Below, one piece after another: positions 23,075 to 30,206 of a DNA stretch of 32,379 bases. The notes beneath the pieces were generated by a model, which had not been told where the DNA came from, did not search any database, and was given only the letters and a program-made list of their open reading frames with translations. The DNA is from an uncultured bacterium. Its GTDB lineage: Bacteria; Myxococcota_A; Polyangia; Polyangiales; Houyiibacteriaceae. Positions within the stretch are counted from its first letter, which is position 1, and every line of letters begins with the position of its first letter. The DNA is taken from positions 1 to 32,379 of the forward strand of contig CALJYC010000248.1 in assembly GCA_937984275.1 (NCBI GenBank). Direction: 5' to 3'. Position numbers and translations under genes: made by a program.

Positions 23075-24501
23075 CAGAACTGGAAGTAGATGTAAGGAAC
23101 GACTTCACTGGTGGCGACGACGCTCAGGACGAAACCGAGCACTGCGAGGGTGACGCCCTGCACGGGAGCGGGCATCGATTTGAATCCGAGCTCGATCGAC
23201 TCGAACCAACGCTTGGGCGTGTAGTGGGCGGCGAAGGTGAGGAGCAGCATCGCCCATACGCCGAGTGAAATCTGGGCAATGGAGAACGTGCCGGAGCCGA
23301 GCCTGGTCGTGACGTCAGCCGCGTTTTGAAGGCTGGTCGCCCGGAACAAGATTCTCGAGAACACGACAAACTGCAGCGCCCAAAAGACTTTGAAGGCGTG
23401 TACTTTCCAGGTGTCGACCGTGTCAGCGGTGCGGCCCGATCGGCGATAGAAGAAGCGATGGATCACCCTCGCCATCGATTGGAGGATCGCGTAGAACACG
23501 AACGTCCACGATGCGCCGTGCCAGATGCCGATGAGGAACATCGTGAGCCACAGGTTCCAATAGGCGCGGATCGGGCCGACGCGCGAGCCGCCTAACGGGA
23601 AATAGAGGTAGTCGCGGAGCCACGTGGACAAGGTCATGTGCCAGCGGCGCCAAAACTCCGCTGGGCTCGCCGACTGATACGGCCGGTCGAAGTTCTCGGG
23701 GAGCTCGAGGCCCATGAGCTTGGCCGAGCCCCGTGCGACGTCGGTGTACCCGGAGAAGTCGCAGTAGATCTGCATCGTGAAGCCGTAGAGCGCGATGACG
23801 ACCTCAGCGGCGCTGTAGAGCTCCGGCTGATCGAACACCCGGTCGACGAGGTTGACCGAGAGGTAGTCGGCGATGACGACCTTCTTCACCATGCCGGTCG
23901 CGACGAGGAAGAGGCCCTGAGTAACCTGTTCGTCGCGAAGGGTAATCTTTCGCTGGAGCTGCGGAAGGAGCTGGGAGGCTCGGACAATCGGGCCCGCGAC
24001 CAGCTGCGGGAAGTAAGTGACGAAGAACGCGAACTGGAAGAAATTGCGGGTCGGTTCGAGCTTCCGACGGTAGATGTCGATCGTGTAGCTGAGCGTCTGG
24101 AACGTATAAAAAGAGATGCCGACCGGCAGGAGCACGTCGAGGAACGGCGGGCTCGCGATCTCGATGCCGAAGAACAGCCCCAGGACATCCGCCGTCGCTT
24201 GCGACGCGAAGTTGAAGTACTTGAAGAGGCCGAGGAGCCCCAAGTTGGACACCAGGCTTACCATCAGCCAGCGCTTGCGGGCCTTGGGACGGTCGGTGGC
24301 GTGGATTCGGAGGCCGACGACATAGTCGACGAGCGTCGACCCGAGAATCAAGACGATGTAGGCGGGGTGCCACGCCATGTAGAACAGGCACGACGCCACG
24401 AAGACGAAGATGATCCTCAGCTGGGCATGGCGCGCCAACAGCCAGAATCCTGCGATCGCGATGCCCAGGAACAGAATGTAGTCGAGGCTGTTGAAGAGCA
24501 C
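23074..24501 (-). CDS. MBOAT-family O-acyltransferase, AlgI-like
   Basis: A 475-aa polytopic inner-membrane acyltransferase from GTG 24501, with AAGGGG 6 nt upstream. It has about 10-11 helices. The family signatures are YFNFASQATAD, PVGISFYTFQTLSYTIDIYR, YFPQLVAGPI, IYCDFSGYTDVARGSA, and FWRRWHMTLSTWLRDYLYFPLGGSR. The catalytic His is in FLIGIWHGASWTF. All match AlgI-type proteins that move acetyl groups across the membrane for O-acetylation of exopolysaccharide. It is cotranscribed and coupled with SGNH paralogue B. No alginate synthesis genes are in the window, so the acceptor polymer is unknown. Confidence 0.94.
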   Translation of the reverse strand: MLFNSLDYILFLGIAIAGFWLLARHAQLRIIFVFVASCLFYMAWHPAYIVLILGSTLVDYVVGLRIHATDRPKARKRWLMVSLVSNLGLLGLFKYFNFASQATADVLGLFFGIEIASPPFLDVLLPVGISFYTFQTLSYTIDIYRRKLEPTRNFFQFAFFVTYFPQLVAGPIVRASQLLPQLQRKITLRDEQVTQGLFLVATGMVKKVVIADYLSVNLVDRVFDQPELYSAAEVVIALYGFTMQIYCDFSGYTDVARGSAKLMGLELPENFDRPYQSASPAEFWRRWHMTLSTWLRDYLYFPLGGSRVGPIRAYWNLWLTMFLIGIWHGASWTFVFYAILQSMARVIHRFFYRRSGRTADTVDTWKVHAFKVFWALQFVVFSRILFRATSLQNAADVTTRLGSGTFSIAQISLGVWAMLLLTFAAHYTPKRWFESIELGFKSMPAPVQGVTLAVLGFVLSVVATSEVVPYIYFQF

Positions 24502-24565
24502 TGGTCCCCTTACCCAGTGTGAACGCGCCGGGTTTTAGCCGCAGGTGGCCCTGCACGCTAGTTGC

Positions 24566-24607
24566 TTGACCGCGGGCCTGCTTAGACCAAGCATCTGCGG
24601 CCGGAGG
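24566..24607 (+). promoter_or_regulatory. Possible promoter and strong RBS of the SDR-MATE pair
   Basis: TTGACC (24566-24571), a 17-nt spacer and AAGCAT (24589-24594) give a moderate promoter. GGAGG (24603-24607) lies 5 nt before ATG 24613 and fixes the start. Confidence 0.4.
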
Positions 24608-24612
24608 TCTCG

Positions 24613-25377
24613 ATGAAGATAGCGGGTTCAGTAGCGATGGTGACGGGTGGAGCTTCTGGGCTGGGCGAGGCCACGGTGCGCCAGCTAGTGAGTCAAGGGG
24701 GCCGGGTGGTCATCGTCGACCTCAATGGGGAACGCGGGATGGCACTTGCTGCCGAGCTCGGTGACGCCGCGACGTTCGCTCAGGCTGACGTGAGCAATGC
24801 CGAGGAGGTCCAAGCTGCGGTCGAGCGGGCGGCGTCGATGGGCACACTTCGGGCCGCAATCAACTGCGCCGGCATCGGCATGGGCATGCGGACAATCGGC
24901 AAAGACGGCACGCCCCACGATCTCGGGGTGTTTCAGAAGATCATCTCGGTCAACCTCATCGGGACGTTCAACATCCTCAGGCTCGCCGCCTCGGCCATGG
25001 CCAAGAACGAGCCCGAGGACGGCGAACGTGGCGTCGTGGTCAATACCGCTTCGGTCGCGGCGTTTGACGGTCAAATCGGACAGGTCGCGTACTCGGCTTC
25101 CAAGGGCGGCATCGTCGGGATGACTCTCCCGGCTGCGCGCGACCTTTCCAAGGCGCAGATTCGCGTGGTGACGATCGCGCCAGGCACCTTCGACACGCCG
25201 TTGCTCGGCATGCTCCCCGAGGAGATCCGCACCGCGCTCGCTGCTACGATCCCGCACCCGAGCCGGCTCGGGCGCCCGCAGGAGTGTGGCGCGCTTGCCT
25301 GTCACATCGTCGAGAACAGCTACCTCAACGGCGAGGTCATTAGGCTCGACGGCGCCATTCGTATGGCGCCGCGCTAG
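24613..25377 (+). CDS. Short-chain dehydrogenase, HSD10 / 3-hydroxyacyl-CoA dehydrogenase type 2-like
   Basis: A 254-aa classical SDR using NAD+. It has the cofactor motif TGGASGLG (11-18), the adenine-pocket NCAGIG, and the triad S147 ([11 protein letters not shown]), Y160 and K164 (YSASK). It also has the C-terminal [11 protein letters not shown] and [12 protein letters not shown](I)RM signatures of the HSD17B10-type branch. It probably oxidises 3-hydroxyacyl-CoA in fatty-acid or branched-chain breakdown. GGAGG is well placed before the ATG. The MATE gene begins 2 nt after its stop, so the two are cotranscribed, with no clear functional link. Confidence 0.93.
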   Translation: MKIAGSVAMVTGGASGLGEATVRQLVSQGGRVVIVDLNGERGMALAAELGDAATFAQADVSNAEEVQAAVERAASMGTLRAAINCAGIGMGMRTIGKDGTPHDLGVFQKIISVNLIGTFNILRLAASAMAKNEPEDGERGVVVNTASVAAFDGQIGQVAYSASKGGIVGMTLPAARDLSKAQIRVVTIAPGTFDTPLLGMLPEEIRTALAATIPHPSRLGRPQECGALACHIVENSYLNGEVIRLDGAIRMAPR

Positions 25378-25379
25378 AT

Positions 25380-26729
25380 TTGTCGCACCTCGCCACATTG
25401 AGCGTGCCTCCCGTGCGACGGCGCCGGATCTTCGGCCTCGCGCTTCCGATCATAGGCGGCATGCTTTCGCAGAACGTACTCAACCTCGTCGATACGGCGA
25501 TGGTTGGCACGCTGGGCGACGCCGCTCTGGCGGGTGTCGGCCTTGGCGGTTTTGCGAATTTCCTGTTCTCTGCCTTCATTTTGGGCCTTTCCGCAGGTGT
25601 CCAGGCGATGGCGGCGCGGCGGGTCGGCGAAGGGCGTCTCAGCGAAACGGCGATTCCGCTCAACGGCGGCTTGCTACTCGCGCTGATCATCGCGGTCCCT
25701 TGGTCCGCGATCTTGATCACGCTCGCACCCGAGTACTTCCCAGTACTCACGAGCGATGCTGCGGTCGTCGAGCAAGGGGTGCCCTATCTTCGGGCGCGTC
25801 TGTTCGCGATGTTCGCGATGGGGATGAACTTTGCATTTCGCGGATATTGGAACGCGGTCGACAAGTCGATCCTCTACATGCGCACCCTCATCTCGATGCA
25901 TGCGATCAACATTTTTCTCAACTGGGTGCTGATCTTTGGCAACCTCGGAGCGCCAGCGCTCGGCGCCACCGGTGCCGGCGTTGCTTCGGCCATTGCCACC
26001 GTGTTTGGGACCGCGTCGTACTTTTTACTTGGGCGCGGCTACGCGCGCGATGCCGGGTTTCTCCACGGGCTTCCAAACCGAGAGACCATGTCGACGATCA
26101 TTCGGCTCGCAGCGCCGGCTGGTCTTCAGCAGTTCTTCTTTGCGGCCGGGATGACGGTTTTCCTCATGCTCGTAGCCCGTATGGGAACTCCGGAGCTTGC
26201 GGCGACCAAGGTGATCATCGACTTGATCCTCGTTGGCATCTTGCCCGGGATCGGCTTCGGGCTGGCGGCCGCGTCGCTCGCGGGTCAGGCGCTCGGCCGT
26301 GGCGACCCGGACGACGCGAAGCAATGGGGATGGGATGTCACCAAGATGGCGGTCTTGGTCGTGGGAGCGCTCAGCATTCCCGCGGTGTTGGTGCCCGGGT
26401 GGATCCTCAGCGGCTTCATTCACGAGCCGTCGACGCTCGCGCTCGCCGAGAACCCTCTTCGGCTCGTAGCCGCGTTTCTATTCTTCGATGCCGTCGGCAT
26501 GGTCCTGATGAACGCCCTGATGGGGGCCGGTGATGTCAAGCGGGTGATGGTCATCGCCACCGGTTTTCAGTGGCTGATTTTCCTACCGCTCGTGTACCTG
26601 TTCGGCCCACTCATGGGTCTAGGGCTCGTGGTGGTGTTTGCCGTTCAGGTGATCTACCGCGGGTTTCAGTCGCTCACCTTCGCCCTCATGTGGAAGCAGG
26701 GGCGCTGGCAGTCGATCGAGCTTCACTGA
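25380..26729 (+). CDS. MATE-family multidrug/toxin efflux transporter
   Basis: A 449-aa inner-membrane exporter with 12 predicted helices in two homologous halves. It begins RRRIFGLALPIIGGMLSQNVLNLVDTAMVGTLGDAALAGVG, typical of NorM/DinF-type MATE proteins, and the second half repeats the pattern (APAGLQQFFFAAGMTVF; GFGLAAASLAGQALGRGD). It should drive efflux of organic cations or metabolites using Na+ or H+. The start is uncertain: TTG 25380 gives full length, while TTG 25395, GTG 25401 and GTG 25410 are alternatives, none with a good Shine-Dalgarno. The 3' end overlaps the GFA gene by 7 bases. Confidence 0.92.
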   Translation: MSHLATLSVPPVRRRRIFGLALPIIGGMLSQNVLNLVDTAMVGTLGDAALAGVGLGGFANFLFSAFILGLSAGVQAMAARRVGEGRLSETAIPLNGGLLLALIIAVPWSAILITLAPEYFPVLTSDAAVVEQGVPYLRARLFAMFAMGMNFAFRGYWNAVDKSILYMRTLISMHAINIFLNWVLIFGNLGAPALGATGAGVASAIATVFGTASYFLLGRGYARDAGFLHGLPNRETMSTIIRLAAPAGLQQFFFAAGMTVFLMLVARMGTPELAATKVIIDLILVGILPGIGFGLAAASLAGQALGRGDPDDAKQWGWDVTKMAVLVVGALSIPAVLVPGWILSGFIHEPSTLALAENPLRLVAAFLFFDAVGMVLMNALMGAGDVKRVMVIATGFQWLIFLPLVYLFGPLMGLGLVVVFAVQVIYRGFQSLTFALMWKQGRWQSIELH

Positions 26730-27130
26730 CGGTTTCGGTGACGTGTTCGCAGCTCCTCGACGCTGTCTTCCCAGTTCTGGCCATCGAAGGTCGACAACGT
26801 GAAGTCCAACAGGTCGACTCCGTCCAAGCAGCGCAGGTTAACGTCGACTTGTTCCGGGTGAGACCGGGGCCTGTAGTACGAGTGGATCCCGCAGTGGCTG
26901 CAGAAATGATGCTTCGCGGTGTGCGTTCCAAACGTGTACGTCGTGATCGCGTCGGCGCCATGGAGGAGCTTAAAGTCGCTCTCAGGCACGATGAGGTGCA
27001 AGAAGCCCTTCTTCGCGCATACGCTGCAGTTGCACTCGATCGCCTCGTGCGAGCGCACCATGACCCGATACCGAACTGCGCCGCAGTGACACCCTCCTTC
27101 GAGGATTTCGGGCGCGGCGTCGGTCGTCAT
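26723..27130 (-). CDS. GFA / CENP-V domain zinc protein
   Basis: A 135-aa cytosolic protein with the full GFA cysteine pattern: C14 and C16 (GGCHCGAVRY), C33, C35 and C38 (CNCSVCAKKG), and C77 and C80 (HHFCSHCGIHSYYRPRS). The family binds two zinc ions; one member was named a glutathione-dependent formaldehyde-activating enzyme, though most members have unknown substrates. The ATG overlaps the stop of the upstream small membrane protein by 4 nt (ATGA), so it is the last gene of a four-gene set. The C-terminus is complete. Confidence 0.92.
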   Translation of the reverse strand: MTTDAAPEILEGGCHCGAVRYRVMVRSHEAIECNCSVCAKKGFLHLIVPESDFKLLHGADAITTYTFGTHTAKHHFCSHCGIHSYYRPRSHPEQVDVNLRCLDGVDLLDFTLSTFDGQNWEDSVEELRTRHRNRQ

Positions 27131-27495
27131 TCCACCGGCTCGCCAGTCGACCGGTCGAGCGTCATCCAGGGTGTACCCGCGATCTGGACTTCAATAAGCT
27201 CTTCGGTAACCGACAGCACAGGCTTGCTTGCCACAGCGCCGAGCTCGGCGCGCCACAGTTCCTTGCCCGAGCCGACGTCCTTGGCGACCACGAGGCCCGG
27301 GTCGCCTGACTGCGCTTCGTAGAGGACGCCTTCGCTCAACACCGCGGCGCTGAGCTCTTCGCCCCCAGCATCCTGCACTGCGCGATTGCTCTTCTCGAGC
27401 TGCACGGCGCCAAACCACGCGATCAAGGCGGCCACGAGAACCAAGCCGAGCAGAACGGCAACGACGCGCTTCCCAGACTTGCCCTCTTCAGTCAC
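27127..27495 (-). CDS. Small membrane-anchored protein with a single PQQ/beta-propeller-like blade
   Basis: A 122-aa protein from GTG 27495. It has a basic N-terminus, one transmembrane helix (VVAVLLGLVLVAALIAWFGAV) and a roughly 85-residue extracytoplasmic part. The segment LVVAKDVGSGKELWRAELG followed by PWMTLDRSTGEPVE resembles one or two blades of a PQQ-like (WD-type) beta propeller. A complete propeller needs 6-8 blades, so this would be incomplete on its own. No family can be named. It lies 31 bases after the His-rich membrane protein and is coupled to the GFA gene by a 4-nt overlap. Confidence 0.75.
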   Translation of the reverse strand: MTEEGKSGKRVVAVLLGLVLVAALIAWFGAVQLEKSNRAVQDAGGEELSAAVLSEGVLYEAQSGDPGLVVAKDVGSGKELWRAELGAVASKPVLSVTEELIEVQIAGTPWMTLDRSTGEPVE

Positions 27496-27526
27496 GCTGA
27501 TTTCTTAGCACGTCCGCGGCCAGCGC

Positions 27527-28075
27527 CTAGCGGCGCCACATCTCCCACAGCGGCACGACACTCATCACGGCGTAACTGACGAGCAGTAGCACGCCTGACA
27601 GCGCGTAACTCGCCACTGCGCCCGCGCAGCCATGTGCGACGAGCCACGGCGCCGCGATGTGGAGCAATGTTCCGAACGAGCCTACGGAGATCCACACTGC
27701 TTTCACGTTCTTGCGGGATCGCGAGAGCACGTACATGTGGCTGAGGATCAGCAGGTACACCGGCATCGAGAACAGGTGAAAGTGGGTGACTTCGAGCAGC
27801 TTCCTCCGCGGCATGGGCTCGAACGCGGCGAGATCTTCGCCGTCGGGCGGCAGCACCAACGTGGGGCCCCCCACCGCCTCTTCCTCTTCCGCAGGTGCCG
27901 TCTCACCTCTGTAGTATGCATCGGCGCCGCTCAGGTCGAGCCCGACCATGTCGTGGGTGAGCCACAGCGTGAGCGCCAACCCCCCGAGCGTGAAGAGGAG
28001 AAACACCGTGTACACGGCGCGTGCGCCCAAGGGTAGGGCGCGCAGCCTGCCGGAGGGTCGAGTGAAGTCTTGCAT
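27527..28075 (-). CDS. Four-helix membrane protein with conserved-looking histidines, possible b-type cytochrome-like partner of the FMN protein
   Basis: A 182-aa integral membrane protein with helices near 18-42, 96-117, 126-147 and 152-178 and an acidic loop (AEEEEAVGG) between the first two. Histidines cluster at or near membrane segments: H41, H98, H100 and H113 (VTHFHLFSMPVYLLILSHMY), H139 and H148. This layout would suit heme ligation or quinone/proton handling, but no heme motif is proven. ATG 28075 lies 8 bases after the stop of the secreted FMN-binding protein, so the two are cotranscribed and probably form a complex. I do not recognise a named family with certainty. Confidence 0.8.
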   Translation of the reverse strand: MQDFTRPSGRLRALPLGARAVYTVFLLFTLGGLALTLWLTHDMVGLDLSGADAYYRGETAPAEEEEAVGGPTLVLPPDGEDLAAFEPMPRRKLLEVTHFHLFSMPVYLLILSHMYVLSRSRKNVKAVWISVGSFGTLLHIAAPWLVAHGCAGAVASYALSGVLLLVSYAVMSVVPLWEMWRR

Positions 28076-28083
28076 GGCTCGAG

Positions 28084-28644
28084 CTAGGACGAGGTGAGCA
28101 CAGTGTCATGCAACAGCAGCGTCGCGCGCTTCACGGCTTTGGCCATCGCGCGTGCGGAAAGCGTTGCACCGGAGATCACGTCGATGTCGTGTCCGGGCTT
28201 GAAGCCACTGGCGGCTTCCTTCCCGACGAACTGTTTACGGAACCGCTTGGAACGAATGCCTTCGCCGTAGGGCTCGCGATATGCGACCACTTCGACCCGC
28301 GTCACGCGGCCATCGCAATCGAAGAACGTGGCGAAGTCGATGTACTCGTGCTGACCGATCTCACGGTCGAATAGGGCGTAGCCATCGACGTGCTCTGCCG
28401 AGCGCGCGACGTAAAAGATGTACTCCGACTTCTCGAGCTTCTGGCCGAGCTGTCGTTCGATTCCCTCGCGACGATCCGCTGAAAGCCGGATGCGCTGGAA
28501 ATCCACCAGCTCCGATTGCTGGAACTGCTCCGCGAGGAGACCACGGACGCTGTAATAGACCTGTGCGTGACCGCTTGCGGCCAACCCGGAGGTGACGACC
28601 GAGACGGCGAGCAGAAGGGCAGCTCTATTGAAAACGCCTTTCAT
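28084..28644 (-). CDS. Secreted FMN-binding domain protein (RnfG/NqrC-like, covalent flavin)
   Basis: A 186-aa protein from ATG 28644 with a signal peptide (MKGVFNRAALLLAVSVVTSGLAASGHA). The C-terminal FMN_bind domain contains DVISGATLSARAMAKAVKRA. T161 in SGATLS is the threonine to which ApbE attaches FMN in RnfG, NqrC and related extracytoplasmic flavoproteins. It therefore probably carries electrons on the outer face of the inner membrane. The rest of an Rnf or Nqr complex is absent here; its operon partner is a four-helix His-rich protein. The track ORF start at 28857 overlaps the divergent gene and is rejected. No Shine-Dalgarno is seen. Confidence 0.88.
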   Translation of the reverse strand: MKGVFNRAALLLAVSVVTSGLAASGHAQVYYSVRGLLAEQFQQSELVDFQRIRLSADRREGIERQLGQKLEKSEYIFYVARSAEHVDGYALFDREIGQHEYIDFATFFDCDGRVTRVEVVAYREPYGEGIRSKRFRKQFVGKEAASGFKPGHDIDVISGATLSARAMAKAVKRATLLLHDTVLTSS

Positions 28645-28655
28645 CTTCGTTTTCA

Positions 28656-28684
28656 ACGATAAGGGCAGCGCAGAGGCGCTGCAA
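28656..28684 (-). promoter_or_regulatory. Possible promoter of the FMN-protein operon with embedded inverted repeat
   Basis: Minus-strand TTGCAG (28684-28679), a 17-nt spacer and TATCGT (28661-28656) precede ATG 28644 by 11 nt, predicting a very short leader. The perfect inverted repeat GCAGCGC-AGAG-GCGCTGC (28665-28682) fills the spacer and overlaps the -35, as a repressor site would. Confidence 0.4.
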
Positions 28685-28696
28685 GCGGAAATTACG

Positions 28697-28709
28697 CGCA
28701 AAATTTGCG
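28697..28709. promoter_or_regulatory. CGCAAA-A-TTTGCG inverted repeat in divergent intergenic region
   Basis: A perfect 6-bp inverted repeat with a 1-nt centre, flanked by near-direct repeats GCGGAAATTA and GCGGAATTA. It lies upstream of both the FMN operon (-) and the secreted-protein operon (+), in an AT-rich patch. It is probably a regulator binding site. Confidence 0.4.
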
Positions 28710-28742
28710 GAATTAGGGCCTGAGGCTCCCCGCCGGACCCCA

Positions 28743-29372
28743 ATGGGTGCAATATGCCCGAACGCAAGAGCCATGGTCCGGTCACTCCATCATTTGCCGT
28801 CTCGATCGTTTCCCTGGGGACTCGCCCTCGCGCTGTTGCTGTCCGCGCAAACCGCATATGCGGACGCTCCCGCCGACACTGAGGCGCCCGAGCTCATGGT
28901 CGACCTCTTCTCGAGCACGCGGATCTATCCGAATGCCGACGCGGCACTAATGGGATTCGCGATGGGTGCCCTGTGGCGACCAACCGACAAATGCCTCCAC
29001 ATAGCCGGCGAAGGGTTTGCCCGATTCGGCAGCCGAACCTCGGGTGCGGGTGAGGAGCTCAAGATGCGAACGGCCGGCGGCGCACTGGGCGCGCTTTGGG
29101 GCAACGGCGATGCCGACCGTTGGTTTGGCGCAGGGGCGATGTTGGACATGGGTTGGGCCCGGGTCGGTCCGCGCGACGACTTCGCGCTCAGCGCCTACTT
29201 GCGAGCGCTTCTCTATTGGCGGCTTCGCAAAGAGTTCTGGGTCGGCCTGGATGCGCGTGCTGGCCACGTGATCATTCCGGTTACCGTCGAAGCGATTGGC
29301 ATCAAGGGCCCGATGATCGGGCTTGGCGTGGGATTGATGTGGGGCGACGACGGCGGGTATGGCTCGCCCTGA
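28743..29372 (+). CDS. Secreted protein, probably a small outer-membrane beta-barrel
   Basis: A 209-aa protein if started at ATG 28743; ATG 28773 gives a tidier signal peptide (MVRSLHHLPSRSFPWGLALALLLSAQTAYADA). After cleavage, the sequence alternates Gly/Ala/aromatic strands (LMGFAMGALWRP, GAMLDMGWARVGP, LRALLYWRLRKEFWVGLDARAG, GPMIGLGVGLMWGDD). This is the look of an 8-10-stranded outer-membrane barrel. No named family is recognised. The end overlaps the next gene by 14 bases, so it is cotranscribed with the lipoprotein and AhpD-like genes. Confidence 0.78.
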   Translation: MGAICPNARAMVRSLHHLPSRSFPWGLALALLLSAQTAYADAPADTEAPELMVDLFSSTRIYPNADAALMGFAMGALWRPTDKCLHIAGEGFARFGSRTSGAGEELKMRTAGGALGALWGNGDADRWFGAGAMLDMGWARVGPRDDFALSAYLRALLYWRLRKEFWVGLDARAGHVIIPVTVEAIGIKGPMIGLGVGLMWGDDGGYGSP

Positions 29373-30204
29373 CCGGGTCCACTTCGTCCTGCTTGTGTGG
29401 CTGACGCTGGCGACAGGCTGTTCGGGCGTGCTCCAGAACATCGGGGCACGGTGGGCAACCCACAAAATCTCCGCGGTGTTCGATCTCGATGAAGCCCAGC
29501 AGATGGCTACGCGAGCGGCAGTCGACCGTGCGATCGTGAGCGCGCCAGAAGTATTGGGTCCGCGGCTCGACCTTTTGGTTGCGACGGTCGATCGCGCGCT
29601 GTCCAAAGGCTTGAACGAGGAGAACATGCTCGTCATCGAGCGGCAGGTCGACATTCTCATGGACAAGGCGGTCGGTTGGATCGTCGATGAGGCCGCTCCG
29701 ATCTTGGCGACCCTGCGCGACGAGCAGATCGACCATGCCCAGCGCGAGCTCGACGAACGCCTTCAGGAGACACGCGACGAGCTCAACGCGCCCGAGGATG
29801 AACGGCTCCGGAATCGGCAAGAGAAGTTCGTCGACGCGATCGAGAAGTGGACGGGTCGATTGAGCGATGCGCAAGAGGCAGCGATCCGTGCCTACGTGGC
29901 CACCATGCCCGACGAAGCGGCGGACCGGCTCAGGGCGGACGAACAGCGCCTCGCGGACATCGCAGACGGGCTGCGCCGGCACCCCGGTCCGCCCGCGACT
30001 CGAGATCTCTTGTGGAACGCGTGGAAGCAGCGTGAAGACTGGGGTCCGGGCACGCGCTCCGCCGAAGCCCGGCGAGCCGACGGTCGCAAGACTCTCCTTT
30101 TCGTGTACGAGCTTCTCGATGCCAAACAGAGAGATCACATGAGCGAACGTCTTCATGAGATGCACGAGACGGTGAAGCGCTTGCTCGGGACGGCGGGAGA
30201 GTAG
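29359..30204 (+). CDS. DUF6279-like helical lipoprotein
   Basis: A 281-aa lipoprotein with a type II signal peptide and lipobox LATGC (Cys21). The mature protein is almost wholly charged helix, rich in Glu, Arg, Asp and Ala (for example DEQIDHAQRELDERLQETRDELN). The early segment FDLDEAQQMATRAAVDR resembles the start of DUF6279-type lipoproteins. Membrane anchoring through the lipid is expected; inner or outer leaflet cannot be decided. It overlaps the barrel-like gene by 14 bases and is followed 2 bases later by the AhpD-like gene. Function is unknown. Confidence 0.82.
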   Translation: MARPDRVHFVLLVWLTLATGCSGVLQNIGARWATHKISAVFDLDEAQQMATRAAVDRAIVSAPEVLGPRLDLLVATVDRALSKGLNEENMLVIERQVDILMDKAVGWIVDEAAPILATLRDEQIDHAQRELDERLQETRDELNAPEDERLRNRQEKFVDAIEKWTGRLSDAQEAAIRAYVATMPDEAADRLRADEQRLADIADGLRRHPGPPATRDLLWNAWKQREDWGPGTRSAEARRADGRKTLLFVYELLDAKQRDHMSERLHEMHETVKRLLGTAGE

Positions 30205-30206
30205 CG

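Noticed and set aside
23638-24522. 294-aa plus-strand ORF, very acidic and basic
   Set aside because: Antisense to the MBOAT gene; the charged composition is the mirror of membrane-helix codons.
25286-26533. 415-aa plus-strand ORF overlapping the SDR and MATE genes
   Set aside because: Arg-rich, no hydrophobic pattern; the MATE frame in the same DNA is unmistakable.
29302-30165. 287-aa minus-strand ORF
   Set aside because: Antisense to the lipoprotein, which has a lipobox and good operon spacing.
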